Assembly: GCA_031308135.1 (NCBI GenBank)
Contig: JAHLJT010009419.1
Span: forward strand, 66,337,723 to 66,401,722
Reading direction: 5' to 3'
Length of the DNA stretch: 64,000 nucleotides
From: Acheta domesticus
Taxonomy: Eukaryota > Arthropoda > Insecta > Orthoptera > Gryllidae
Part shown: in pieces, positions 1 to 11,600 of the stretch
Numbering within the stretch: position 1 is the first letter of the stretch
Layout: every line of letters begins with the position of its first letter
Program-made: the position numbers and the translations under genes
The notes under the pieces: model-generated
Told to the model about the DNA's origin: nothing
Database searches by the model: none
What the model saw: the letters and a program-made list of their open reading frames with translations, nothing else

Positions 1-2540
1 TGTAGAGGGCTGTTGAACAAGACAAGAAGAATTAATAAATAGTATTTTTTAAATAACACTATTTGTTAAGAGTCCTACAGTGGCCCTATGAAAATTAGAA
101 GCATTGACTTCCTGCGGAGAGGGGTTTTCAACCGGCGAGAAATTGTGCATCGAGAAAATTGCATTAGAAGTATCAGGAAGATTTCAAAAATTTCCTCAGC
201 GATAGGCTTAGTTTCCCTGGATTTCTTCTTCCTAGAATGTCCAACATTTGGGGCACAAATGTTGTAGAGAGCTGACTTACTAAATCCACAAAACACACGT
301 ATAACGTATTCTGTCTCCTTGTAACTGCCAGGTATTTAATATTTTGCAAGCATTTTTCATACTTCCTTCCGATTTTTTACCTTGGGGTTAATATCGGCGT
401 TACGTTCATTTCATAATTTTTTTGTAAGGGACGGAGCTAAGCCACTGCCGCCTTTATCCATTCCCACTCGTGCAACAAAAGTATAATTGTTGTATTAATA
501 ACATTCCAAATAAGGGAAAATGGATTTGAAAAGTAAACGTAGCGTCATTAGACCTTTTGATACTCAGTACTAATGATTTAGTTTTCCATTTTTATGACTG
601 CTCCGTATTTGAATTGCTCGCGTGCTAACACTGGTATTCCTAGATCTATGGATGAGGCGGGAAATACGAAAGTTGGAGTACAATTTAAACGATTTCAGAG
701 CCAAAATTATGCAATGAAACGCTCGAAGTAACACAATGTTATGGGCCAAAATTGAGGTTTATTATGAACTCTTTGAGCGCCTTGCGACCACTACTTTGTC
801 TGTAGACTTGCGCCTGTTTCACCTACTGCTGCCGCCTTATTGTCCCGGGTCGGCCGGGGGGCTCCCAAAGGCTGCGGACATCCACCCAAAGGCTGCGGAC
901 TTACACAAAAGCTGCGGACTTCCCTTTAAGATTCAGGAAAAAAGACGCTTGTAAAAGACACGTCACCTGCCTGCCATACGTTGAGCTCTGAAACAACTCC
1001 TCCTAAGTGGGGCGATAGTGCCAATTAACAAGAAAGAACGGGCGTGACAAATTTCGCCGAAAAGGCGTTTTCCATTACGTTCTCCCAGGCCGCTTAAATT
1101 AGAATATTAAAAAAAAATAATCTCAACATAGTTTTATGATGTTAGTAGTGAAATGTACCAACAATGTCTCATCATGAACTATTACGAGATCGTTGACATC
1201 ATTCACCTTAGGACGGTTATAATCGTGACCCGTTCCGAATTTATAGTAAAATTTTGGGCGCCAGGAACAGGTTACGTTAATTAAAACCAATGCTTCCACA
1301 GCTAATTTAAAGAAATGTATAAATGTCCGGCTAGCTGGGTCAATGGGTCCCGTTATAGATAATCGCTATCGTCTAGATAGCCGATTACTTGATCTGCCAA
1401 CTGTACAGTATGGCGAGGAATCTGAAAGCAAATAATTCTATATCTCTAACTACTTAACAATTGTGATTGTCCAAATGAAAATCTTTTCATTTCCAAAAGA
1501 AAAATTCAACAATTTATTTAACAATTTTGACAATTGTTCTAGGTCATGACCTTTTTAGATAAAACTTTTGTACTGCAGTACTTATCTAACGTCTTGATCG
1601 ACGACGGTCCGCAGTATCTTCCCACTTGAATGGAGATGATCCCAAGTCCTGCTTCTTTCTTCCAATCTTGCGACGCTGCCGACGCATCCAGCCCTCACTG
1701 CCTAGAATATCTACCGGTTCTTACGTGATATTTAGAGTTCATAGTCCTCCCCAACTAGTGGTAAAACATTTAAAGTCCAACACTGCAATATAAAAAACTT
1801 TCCAAGTCCTACGCGAATTTACTTCTGCACATTCACTTTCAGAGTCCGAAAAACTATTGAGTCTTACGTCAAAACTTACAAGTCCCGCTTCACTAATGTT
1901 AATCTCTCGCGAGCGATCTTTACTACTCGACGACCTCTATCAGAATGTCCAGTTCTGCACCGTTCTTCCGCCCTCAACGCTTCGGTATCCGTCCTTCGTT
2001 CCCCTTTTTTAAAACAAAACGACAAATTTGACAGTCTATTCTCCCTTAGCCAATCCATCCATCTCTTATCAAACCAAGTAGCCACGCCCTCGACAGTCAT
2101 TCCTTTTCATACCAATCCCACATTATTTTATCTGTCTATCTAGCCAGTGCCCCCACCTATTCAACGCCTGAATGCAGTTTATTTACCTTGCCAACCCTAC
2201 GCCGGCGTTGCTAAGGCTGTATATCGCCATTTGCAGACCCTTTTATCCAACCCATTTACAACAAATGTTATTGAAAAAAATATATAATATTTTGGTATAT
2301 CACAGTAGGAATAGCTTTAGTTTATGAAGTTCTAAAATTGAGTTATAAAATTAAATGTATGTTTCATAATACACATTTAAGGATAATTATATTTTGTCCT
2401 TAAAATACTTATCGCATTTTCAACCCAGATTTTCCCTATTAAATGAGCTCATCTTGAAAACAAGGGAAAATTACGCTTATAGTACACAAAATAATGTGGA
2501 GGGAAACGGCAGGTAAACGTCCATTTATCTTAGCTCCCCA
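1..2540. other. Upstream region without recognised gene
   Basis: AT-rich with C-rich patches. No open frame here resembles a known protein. A short tandem repeat sits at 866-920. Confidence 0.6.
866..920 (+). repeat. Short tandem repeat, three units
   Basis: AAAGGCTGCGGAC occurs at 867-879 and 888-900 and, with one change, at about 907-919. Spacing is about 20 bp. Confidence 0.8.
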
Positions 2541-2559
2541 ACCTTGTGGCTTAGCTGCC

Positions 2560-2800
2560 TGATTGGCAGAGGCTGTCGTCACGTGACAGTGGGTATTAAT
2601 TCGCTGGGCCGTTGGGCGCACATCCGCAGTGGCTGTCGCAACGCGATGGCCGCGCGTTCAAGGTGGGACGAGCGGCTCTTCGATTTTCGCCCTGCCGGCG
2701 CGCGGCCGCGCGGCGCGGCGGGCGAGAGCTGGCCACGGCCCTATGGCCACTCTTCGCCCGCAACTCCTGACCCCTGCGGCCTTACGGGAACCTCCAGTAT
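2560..2800. promoter_or_regulatory. CpG-rich block, candidate promoter
   Basis: Sharp GC- and CpG-rich island in AT-rich DNA, with an inverted CCAAT box (TGATTGGC), a GTCACGTGAC palindromic E-box near 2580, and CGCGCGGCCGCGCGG-like sequence near 2700. It could drive an untranslated first exon of dystrobrevin, about 5.8 kb upstream of the start codon. This is inference; no exon was identified. Confidence 0.3.
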
Positions 2801-2830
2801 TCATGGCAGGGTGGCCGAGAAAAATAACAA

Positions 2831-5337
2831 CAAAAAGAGAGAGAAAAAAAGAAAACTGCAGGGACATCATTGTGCTGGAAATATAAAGAAAATAATGACA
2901 CGTAAAAATATATTTTTTTGAAATAATAAAAACTGCAACTAAGCAACTGTAGTAGTGAGACAGTCCCCGAACAAAATGAATGAACCACGAATTTTGATGT
3001 GACACGGGTTCTACACAGCAATGATCAGGCTACTCGAGAAAGAATTACGCATATTTTGAAATTGCCACGTGTAGTTTTGTGTAATTTAATAGACAGATGT
3101 AAATTATTATGAATTGTCCATAATAGTTACGGAAGTTCCCTCTCTATTATAGCAAAAGATAAAACTAAGACACATATGTGTTTTATAATTTAAAATGAAT
3201 TTTATAATAGTGAACGTCTTCGAGTCGTTCTTGACTTGTACAGACAGCTAAATTAAGACAGAAAATGTGACTACAAGGATAATTCAGGGAAAATTTAGGC
3301 GTCAAGCGACCGGAGGGCAAGCAGAATTTTAAGACATTTTATTACGAAAAACGATACGAAGGTTACTGCAAACGTATCAACTATGAATTTTTGTATTTTA
3401 CGAAAATGCGGCTTAGTGAAAAAAATTTCAAATATACATTTGGAACGCCACCGTTCAATGTGCTAAAGTTTAATGTACAGATCTGTTTCTTTTTACGGAA
3501 AAAATAAGGAATATTGATGTTTCGTATCATCTGGTTTTATTTCTCTAGTAACAGAATGTAAAATTACATAAAAATACACATAGCGTACATGTGGCATCTA
3601 TTGTTCTTCGACGTAGTCGCCTTAAAAAAATCTACCCTCTCAGTGGATGTAGAAGGCGCCACAAAGAACCGGCTTTATTGTGAAGGAATTTTCTAACCAA
3701 CTCCGATCTCTCAGTAGACGTCATACGTACGTGTATATGAGAAAGTGACTTGTGGCTGAAAAAATAAACACCCTTCCAAAGAATTATTAATGTCTCTAAT
3801 TTTCTCTAAAGGGTTCAGAAACATATCTCTTATGTTATTCGAAATTCATACATTAAGTGTTTGATCCTCCCGGGGACTTACTTTAACCTTCCAATCGTAT
3901 GTTTTAAAATTTCTTAACTTATCCGTATTGTTGTGGGAAAACGTTTCCGTGAGTAACTTAGTATAGGATATCAATATTTAATTTAAAAATTATCGTACTC
4001 TTTTTGCGGTTTGCGTTTTTCGTGTAATTTGCCATTTCTGAACGAAACAAAAAGCGAACGAAGTTTGGCTTTTAAAATTGTAAAACTAAATAGAAAATAT
4101 TTCCTGTAAACATTTTAAATGATTTCAAACTCATTTTGTGTATGCAATAAGAACATAGTTTATCATTTTGTTGAGTTTTGAAAATATATATTTTTCTTTT
4201 TTAATGTTTGGAAAATAAATTCGGCAGGATTTCGACGATCTTCATCAATACTACTATTCTAGAATCAAAATGTATCTCTTTTATAGTTCATCAAGTTCTT
4301 CGCGCAAGAATAGCGTACGTATAAACTTACAATACCAAGCCTTTCTATCCGAAACACTTCAACGGCCTTAAAACATATTGGATTTACTTAAATTTTATAT
4401 TTTAACTCGACGTCGGTTGGAGACTTTTACTGTGATTTTCGTGCCCGTGCACAAAACTTTCGGCCGGGGAGGCATGTACCTACCGTTCGCTGGGCCTGGT
4501 TTGTCCATTGATGGCATGGAATAGTGGTGTAAGTGTGTACTAGGGTGGCAGCGTCGATTTGAAGTCACGGAATCACTGAAGCGGTAATTGTTTCAGAACT
4601 AGGCCGTGGTAGTCGATATGGAGCTTCTACGTTTCCTTCGAGAAGAAATATAGAGGATATATATTATGTTGTCTTATAAATTCTAGTCGTTAGTGTGTAG
4701 ACTGGCCTTGTCTTGACGATTCATGTTGTTCTTGGCAGTGCTAGGTAGGAACCGTCGAAGACTGGCGCGTTTCGTCCATCTTTCGACACGCCACTGCGTC
4801 GCACGGACAGCCAAGAGCAACACGAATCTGGCAGCGAAATCCCACTACTTCGCCTGATATGTTATTTATTCATTAGGAATGTTCACGTGTTTTGTGCATC
4901 TCGTTAGAAACGTATGACTAGTATCTACTTTTAACATTGACATCTCAGGATGAGAGCATTCAAAATCTTTTGGATCTTCTGAGTGATCCGGGATGTACAG
5001 ATCAGACTGCTTTCTTTGGGCCTCGTGGTACCAGAGTTCAAATCTTGGTCACTTCTTGTAGAATTTGTGTGATAAAGGGATTCGAGACTGCTTTCTCGGA
5101 GTTCTCTCGTTTGGCCTCCGTACCAGTTCTCCACATCTCCACAATGCATCACCATTTTGCTTGTCACCTCTCCCATTACTCTCGCATTCATTTCATAAGT
5201 GGTTTCAAGCAGCGAAAGTAACGTAGCTGCGGAACAACAACCTCTGGTGGCCTCTCTGCAAGCAGAGCAATAAATAAATGAATCTTCATTTAGTTTCATC
5301 TTCGTTGAACTGGTCTGCTTAGAACAATTCCGCTTTT
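2831..5337. other. No feature recognised
   Basis: AT-rich sequence. No gene, repeat family or splice-linked exon could be supported. Confidence 0.6.
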
Positions 5338-6300
5338 CCGTAAATCCGTCCCAAAAAGTGGCGTCCGCCGTGGAGCGGTCCACTTCCCCTCGCGCGAACT
5401 CCCGCGGGCTCACTTCCGCCGCTGCGGAAACCCTTCCGTGGGATCCCCATCCTCTGCCGCCGTAAACTTTTATGAGCGTCTTAACTGTGGCTGCGCCTTC
5501 ACAAAGCCGTCACCGGCGGATATACGAGTGCAGAGGCAGACACCGGCTCCCACCCGCGGCAGTCCCGTTTCGGCCGCTTCGGGCTTTGTGGTATCGGAAG
5601 GGAGCGCTCGTCCGACCATGTGTGCGGGGCGGAAGGAGAGCTCGCGCGTGGACCGTTGTGTTCAAGGGATGCGAGGGGAATCACTGGACGAATCCGCTGA
5701 GCTACGGGCACGCCTCGATTGACGAGCATGCCTTGCGCCGGTTGTAAATTCGTTACTGCTAACCGCTATATTGTTCGCGCCTCGGGGAACAATGCGGCGA
5801 TGACAGATTTGCAGTCGGCGCAAGCCAGGATTGTCACGCGAGGCTTGGTCGTGGGTGCCCAGCTTAACGGCGGCGCGGATTCGGTGTTCACCTAGTACCG
5901 GGCAACCGCTCGCCGAATCCAGAGTGGTGGGGCTGCATGCAATTTGTCGAGCGCCAAACATTTGGTGCTAGCTCTACCCGTAATGTGTCGGTCTTTCGAG
6001 CATACCAAAGGAAGCGAACATTCGCCGACCACGTTCGCTGCTCGCCGAATGCCGAATTTGTGGAGCCACCTTAAAGCTAGACACCTAAGGGCTTCGCTTG
6101 GCAAGCCTGCCTTGTGCCGGTTGTAAATCTATCATCGCTGCTTTGTTCCCTAAGGTGCGAATAATTTGGCAGGTAGCAGCAAACGAATTTGTAACTGACG
6201 CGAGACAGGTTCATCAGGAGGTAGTGATGTCTTTGTTGAACTCAGGGATTCAGCCGAAATCTCGGATCCGCTTGTACCAGAACGTTTGTTGACGCTCCTC
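5338..6300. repeat. GC-rich repeat-like tract
   Basis: Contains TTGCGCCGGTTGTAAAT near 5732 and TTGTGCCGGTTGTAAAT near 6110, plus an inverted version near 5795-5835. A related sequence recurs near 9211. Minus-strand 5700-5715 has GTAGCTCAGCGG, like a tRNA A box, but no matching B box. It probably belongs to one or more unclassified repeat families. No coding content is convincing. Confidence 0.5.
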
Positions 6301-7500
6301 AGAGTATTTAGCATTGGTTCTTCGCTTTTACCAGGACTAGAATTTTAAACGCCTCCGAATGTTGCGACGTCGATGTTTTTCCATTTTCAAAACACGGACA
6401 TGCTCCCAAATGATTTGCCTTCTAAGCGCGCCCCATTCTACTAAAAAAAGCTTCATTGTTGCAGAAGTCTCTACAAACAAAAATAACGTTTATTTCACCC
6501 CATGTCACATTTTGGTTTCTAATAGATGGCCACCGCCAAAGGCTCTACAAGAGGCGTCGTATAAAATAAAATTAAACTATATGTTATCTTCCCTGAAAAT
6601 CATTATCTAACAACACTCGAAATTCTAAACTCGGTACCTAACGTCAGCTCGTCCAAAACGATCTTGCACTGTCATAAATGATTTCTCTTCCTAATGACAT
6701 AAATAACTTACCGATCTTCCTTTCCAAGTTCACCCATTTCAGGCTTAGTAGCGAGGATCGAAAGAATGTGCTCTTCCAAGTGTTGTGTGCGGAAACGGAG
6801 AGGGAAATAATATTTGTGCGTGGGTCGCTCTGCTGAGGGGTCTGAGAGGAATTGCTGCCTTCGCCAAGCTGTGGTTTTGCTGAGAACTTGTCGCCTTTCG
6901 ATATTTAACCCTCGATGTGTTCAGCTCTTCCAAGTCTACTTTTGAGTTCCGATCGAGAAAGAGCAGTCACAAACATGAAATTTTCACTATTTATTATAGT
7001 CATTGAGTTATATTCGGCATAAAAGTGAAGAGACTGCATTGAGTCTATTACGAAATTAATACGATATTGGTTTTTGCAACTCACCGTAGTCTAATTCTCC
7101 TGTAACGTTGAAAACATACAAACATCGATTACTCATCGCTGATTACGCTGTTGTTTTGAAACGAAGTAATTAAACCGGTGAAGTTAATTGACGAGAGTAG
7201 CGTGCGCTAATTATTCAGGCGGGCGCTGCATGTAGATCGGATTCGTCCCACTTTCAATGTCTCATTACTATGGTTTGTCCGAGGTGTGGTTTGTAACGCA
7301 TGAACTTTGAATGCGTTCGTCTTATCCTAAGATTTTAAATCCTGTTTCAAGAAATTGACATATTTCGTAATGAATTATTTATGTACATTATGTAGCTTAC
7401 AAATTTGCAACAAAATATTGTTTATATCCAAAGAATTAATGTATTTTTCGAGGGAGGAACATGATCGATTGTTGAAACACGGGTGACACGAAGGAGGGAA
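6301..7500. other. No feature recognised
   Basis: AT-rich DNA with no gene, repeat or exon that I can support. Confidence 0.6.
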
Positions 7501-7504
7501 AGGG

Positions 7505-7765
7505 CTTGAGGCGTAATGGTTAGGGCAGACGTTTTCCACCGCTAGGGGTCGGGTTCGACCCCCGGCCAATCCATGAAGAATTTGTAGGGGGGGGTTACAA
7601 AAGGAACCTGGGGGGGGGGGGTTCTAGAGGTTCTCCCGTTTCCCGAGCCTCTCATTCTAGAACACAATCATACGTCTCGTCATTATAGCTTTCATCTTAT
7701 TAGATCATAATTTATGTGCCCCAATGGCCTTAGAGGGACTCCTAAATCGCAGTAAGTAAATAAAA
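7505..7765 (+). mobile_element. tRNA-derived SINE
   Basis: Head has an A box (GGCGTAATGGTTAGGG, about 7511-7526) and B box (GGTTCGACCCC, about 7551-7561) at tRNA-like spacing. The body includes a G-run and GGTTCTCCCGTTTCCC. A body with the same order recurs at 11685-11820. Ends are approximate and no target duplication was found. Pol III would transcribe such an element. Confidence 0.65.
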
Positions 7766-8505
7766 CATTAAGTCAATCGGTGCCACGTGTGGCCGCTAAT
7801 GGATCGCTCTGTTCCAAACGACACTTTCCGGAAGTCCTACTTTGCTTGCTCGCCTCATGTGTTTGATATATGTGTGTTGTTGTGGATGCGCAATATTTTA
7901 TTTTGACATTTCATCCGTCATCATTGAACGCTATCAGTGAGGAACTCTATCTGTGAAGAGTATCACATTTGGCATTACTATCGCCGTAAGCTACGGTGCT
8001 GCAGACTAAACCTCGGATGATTGGTAGAAACATTCATGCTCCAGTGCTGTGCTCTTCGACTCCTGAGAATAAGCTGTTGACTCACGGAAACTAAAATTTT
8101 CAGGAGAGCAACATAATTATTTTGCCGCCCTGTAATATTGGGACTAGTATTCTACCGTGAATAAAAATAGAACTCAACTTATTTGACGTTGTTCAATGGT
8201 GTAATGTAATTGTAGCGTAAATAATATAACTCGATTTACCTCCTTAGGGATATTGATTTTATGTAATGTACATTGTGTTCCTAAGTATTCAGCAACCAGA
8301 ATGTATTTAACGTATCTTATTATACACAAATTAATTATCTGATTATGCTTGGCAAGGCCAAGCAGTAGTGAGACAAATATAATAAGTAGGATAATCCAGC
8401 ATATATGTCTCATTTTCAGAAAAAACGTTTATTTCTCATTCCATTCACAGAGAGGGAGAGTGGTGTTGTAGCCTGCTAATGTGTGTGTGCGTGTTGTGTG
8501 CTCAG
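7766..8505. other. Region before dystrobrevin exon 1
   Basis: No coding feature. The last bases (GCTAAT...CTCAG, 8476-8505) look like a 3' splice site, so this is likely intron rather than promoter. Confidence 0.5.
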
Positions 8506-8509
8506 GAGG

Positions 8510-8648
8510 ATGGCCGGCGAGGAGGCTCGCGCGGGCGACCACCGCCTGCAGCTGCTGCAGGAGATGCGGCAGCACAACTTCGACATGATCCGCTTCGCCT
8601 CCTACCGCACCGCCTGCAAACTGCGCTTCGTGCAGAGGAAGGCCAACC
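8510..8648 (+). CDS. Dyb: Dystrobrevin coding exon 1 (start codon)
   Basis: Codes aa 1-46, beginning [10 protein letters not shown] and containing the family block [11 protein letters not shown]. The ATG at 8510 is chosen because the reading matches dystrobrevin N-termini and upstream in-frame codons lack an ATG. Donor is CC|GTAAGT at 8649. Just upstream, a GCTAAT branch-like motif, a T/G-rich run and CTCAG at 8501-8505 look like a splice acceptor, so this exon probably begins at 8506 and an untranslated exon lies further upstream. The exon is much more GC-rich than its surroundings. Confidence 0.93.
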
Positions 8649-11600
8649 GTAAGTACTCGACCCTTCTGCCCAAAAATGAACCACTGTGTTACTTTAGAAA
8701 CTAGGGTTTTGCTTAGACAGGCGGACCAATCAACAGAGGGGTGGATGGTCAGAGAGGCAGTCATGAACACTGATGGACGTTCAGAGAGTTTGAAGAACAG
8801 ACAGAACGATGCTCAGAGAGGCCGACCGACGTAAAGCCCGACTGACGTAGAGACCGACCGACGTAGAGACCGACCGACGTAGAGGACGACCGACGTAGAG
8901 AACGATCGACGTAGACACCGATCGACTCTAGTCCGATGTAGACAACGTCCGACGTACGGGTTGATATTCAGTTAGTGATATACGGAGGTACGTACCTTGA
9001 TGGCAAGACCAAACAGTACCGCTGATGCATGGATGTATTTGTCCGGGAGGTATTAGACTCTTGCGTTCGACAGGACTTTTTGGCTTCGTAAAGCTTTACA
9101 GCTGCTAGGCGAGATGCTGCTGTTTCTTTTTCCGGTCCGAGTTGAGAGGGCAGCTCTGAATTACAAATACTCCGAGTAAATCAACGACTCCCTACCGCTC
9201 GCAAGACTGACTTGTGCCATTGTGAATTTGGCGCCTCCGCACTGTGTCCCATCGTCGTGCAAATATTGAAGCAGATAGAAGCGGCGACAGATATACAACA
9301 ATGTCGAACAGGTTCGTCAAGCGCCGGTTGTTCTTGGCTTTCAAGCTAAATGGATGAGACGGTGACTTCATCGAATTTGTTATTTTTGTTCTAGCATGTG
9401 TAGAAAATTTCAAAGCAATTCTATTTTGACTCTTGGTTTTACCCTACCTAATAACACCCAGCTAGTGAAGTCGCAGAAACGTCCGGTCGTCCGGCACGAT
9501 TATTGCTATTTTTAAAATAAAACTATGTTTATCATTTGTCACTGTAGTAGGTGCGGTCAGTATTTAACTTTCACGCGAACAGATCCACAAGGCGCTGATC
9601 CAGCCGTATAGTGTTTTAATGATAGTATTTCTTTGTGCCTTATCTATATTTGAATAAGATTTGCTGATGTAGGTATTTATTTATCACAGATTTTTTTCTA
9701 ATGCTATTATGCCATTATCGCTTCTCATGAATTTGATTTTAACTCAGTCATATAATCATCGTACCGTAAGATGGTCGATGAAAGGTTCAAAAGTATTTTC
9801 AGCCATACATCAATCAGTTGAACGTAATATATACTGACTATGTGGAAATAGGCAATGATGTTACTACATGACTATATGTTAAAAGGTAATGGTGTTACAG
9901 CAGCACTTGCTTTCTCACATTTTTGGTAATGGCACTGCATAATTATAAAACTACGCGAACAAATAATGTCTTCTAGCTGGGATTCGAACTCAGGTCCTTC
10001 GAGTTAATATGCTAGTCCTTCACCACTAAGTATCACAGCTAATCTCTACCTTCTCAATGCTTTAAATAAAGTTGAACATTTGCATTTGCAATTTTCAAAA
10101 AATTCAGAGATTTTCATTTAACATTATTTGATGATCCAGTATTAAAGCATTTATTTCATTAAGGAAAAATCTCTTAATCAATAAATTGTACTTATGCAAT
10201 ACTATTTTTTACAATTTTCGAAAATACCGTGAGTTTACCGAAAACAAAACCAACGCGACTTTTTAAGCGTCTACTATATCGGAAGGGGGGACGAAAATAA
10301 AAAAAAGATTTATTTTCAGAAAATAAGTGTTTAAAAATTGCCTGTATTTCACGCACAATTACGCGAAAGCTATTTATATTTTCGAAAACTTCTTTTTGAC
10401 CTTATTTCATGACATGTCTATGAAGAACAGACTTCATTAAGGACAGATTTCCTTATTTTCAGCATGTAGTTGTACGAAGACGCCGAAATATTTGAACTGC
10501 AATTTCAAAAAATTGAGCTATTTCAACGAAAATTAGACTTGGGCAATTTTTAAACAATCTATCGGAGAATTGCTAGACGGCCAGACGCATACAAACTGAC
10601 AAACACGCACAGACTGACAGACGCGCACAGTCGGACAGACGCGCACAAACGGACAAACGCGCACAAACGGACAGACGCGTACAAACAGACAGACGCACAC
10701 AGACGGACAGACGCGCGCTGACGGACAGACGCGCGCAGACGGAGAGTCGCGCGCAGACGGAGAGTCGCGCGCAGACGGAGAGTCGCGCGCAGACGGAGAG
10801 TCGCGCGCAGACGGAGAGTCGCGCGCAGACGGAGAGTCGCGCGCAGACGGAGAGTCGCGCGCAGACGGAGAGTCGCGCGCAGACGGAGAGTCGCGCGCAG
10901 ACGGAGAGTCGCGCGCAGACGGAGAGTCGCGCGCAGACGGAGAGTCGCGCGCAGACGGAGAGTCGCGCGCAGACGGAGAGTCGCGCGCAGACGGAGAGTC
11001 GCGCGCAGACGGAGAGTCGCGCGCAGACGGAGAGTCGCGCGCAGACGGAGAGTCGCGCGCAGACGGAGAGTCGCGCGCAGACGGAGAGTCGCGCGCAGAC
11101 GGAGAGTCGCGCGCAGACGGAGAGTCGCGCGCAGACGGAGAGTCGCGCGCAGACGGAGAGTCGCGCGCAGACGGAGAGTCGCGCGCAGACGGACAGACGC
11201 GCACTGGCGGACAGACGCGCGCAGTCGAACAGTCGCGCGCAGACGGACAGTCGCGCGCAGACGGACAGTCGCACGCAGACGGACAGTCGCGCGCAGACGG
11301 ACAGTCGCGCGCAGACGGACAGTCGCGCGCAGACGGACAGTCGCGCGCAGACGGACAGTCGCGCGCAGACGGACAGTCGCGCGCAGACGGACAGTCGCGC
11401 GCAGACGGACAGTCGCGCGCAGACGGACAGTCGCGCGCAGACGGACAGTCGCGCGCAGACGGACAGTCGCGCGCAGACTGACACACGCAGACGAACAGTC
11501 GTCCGCAGACGAACAGTCGCCCGCAGACGGACAGACGCGCGCAGACGGACAGACGCGCGCAGACGGACAGACGCGCGCAGACGAACAGACGCGCGCTGAC

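Noticed and set aside
2544..3021. Several open frames in the CpG-rich block
   Set aside because: Open on both strands because of high GC; composition is Arg/Ala-rich and resembles nothing known.
5690..5730. Minus-strand A box GTAGCTCAGCGG
   Set aside because: No B box at the right distance, so not called as a separate SINE or tRNA.
7505..7580. Possible tRNA gene
   Set aside because: A and B boxes are present but acceptor and anticodon stems do not form; a SINE body follows.
8483..8509. Earlier in-frame start for dystrobrevin
   Set aside because: It needs a GTG start and lies across a probable splice acceptor; the ATG at 8510 fits the family.
9962..10040. Possible tRNA gene on the minus strand
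   Set aside because: T-arm has a mismatch and no acceptor stem pairs; treated as SINE head or relic.
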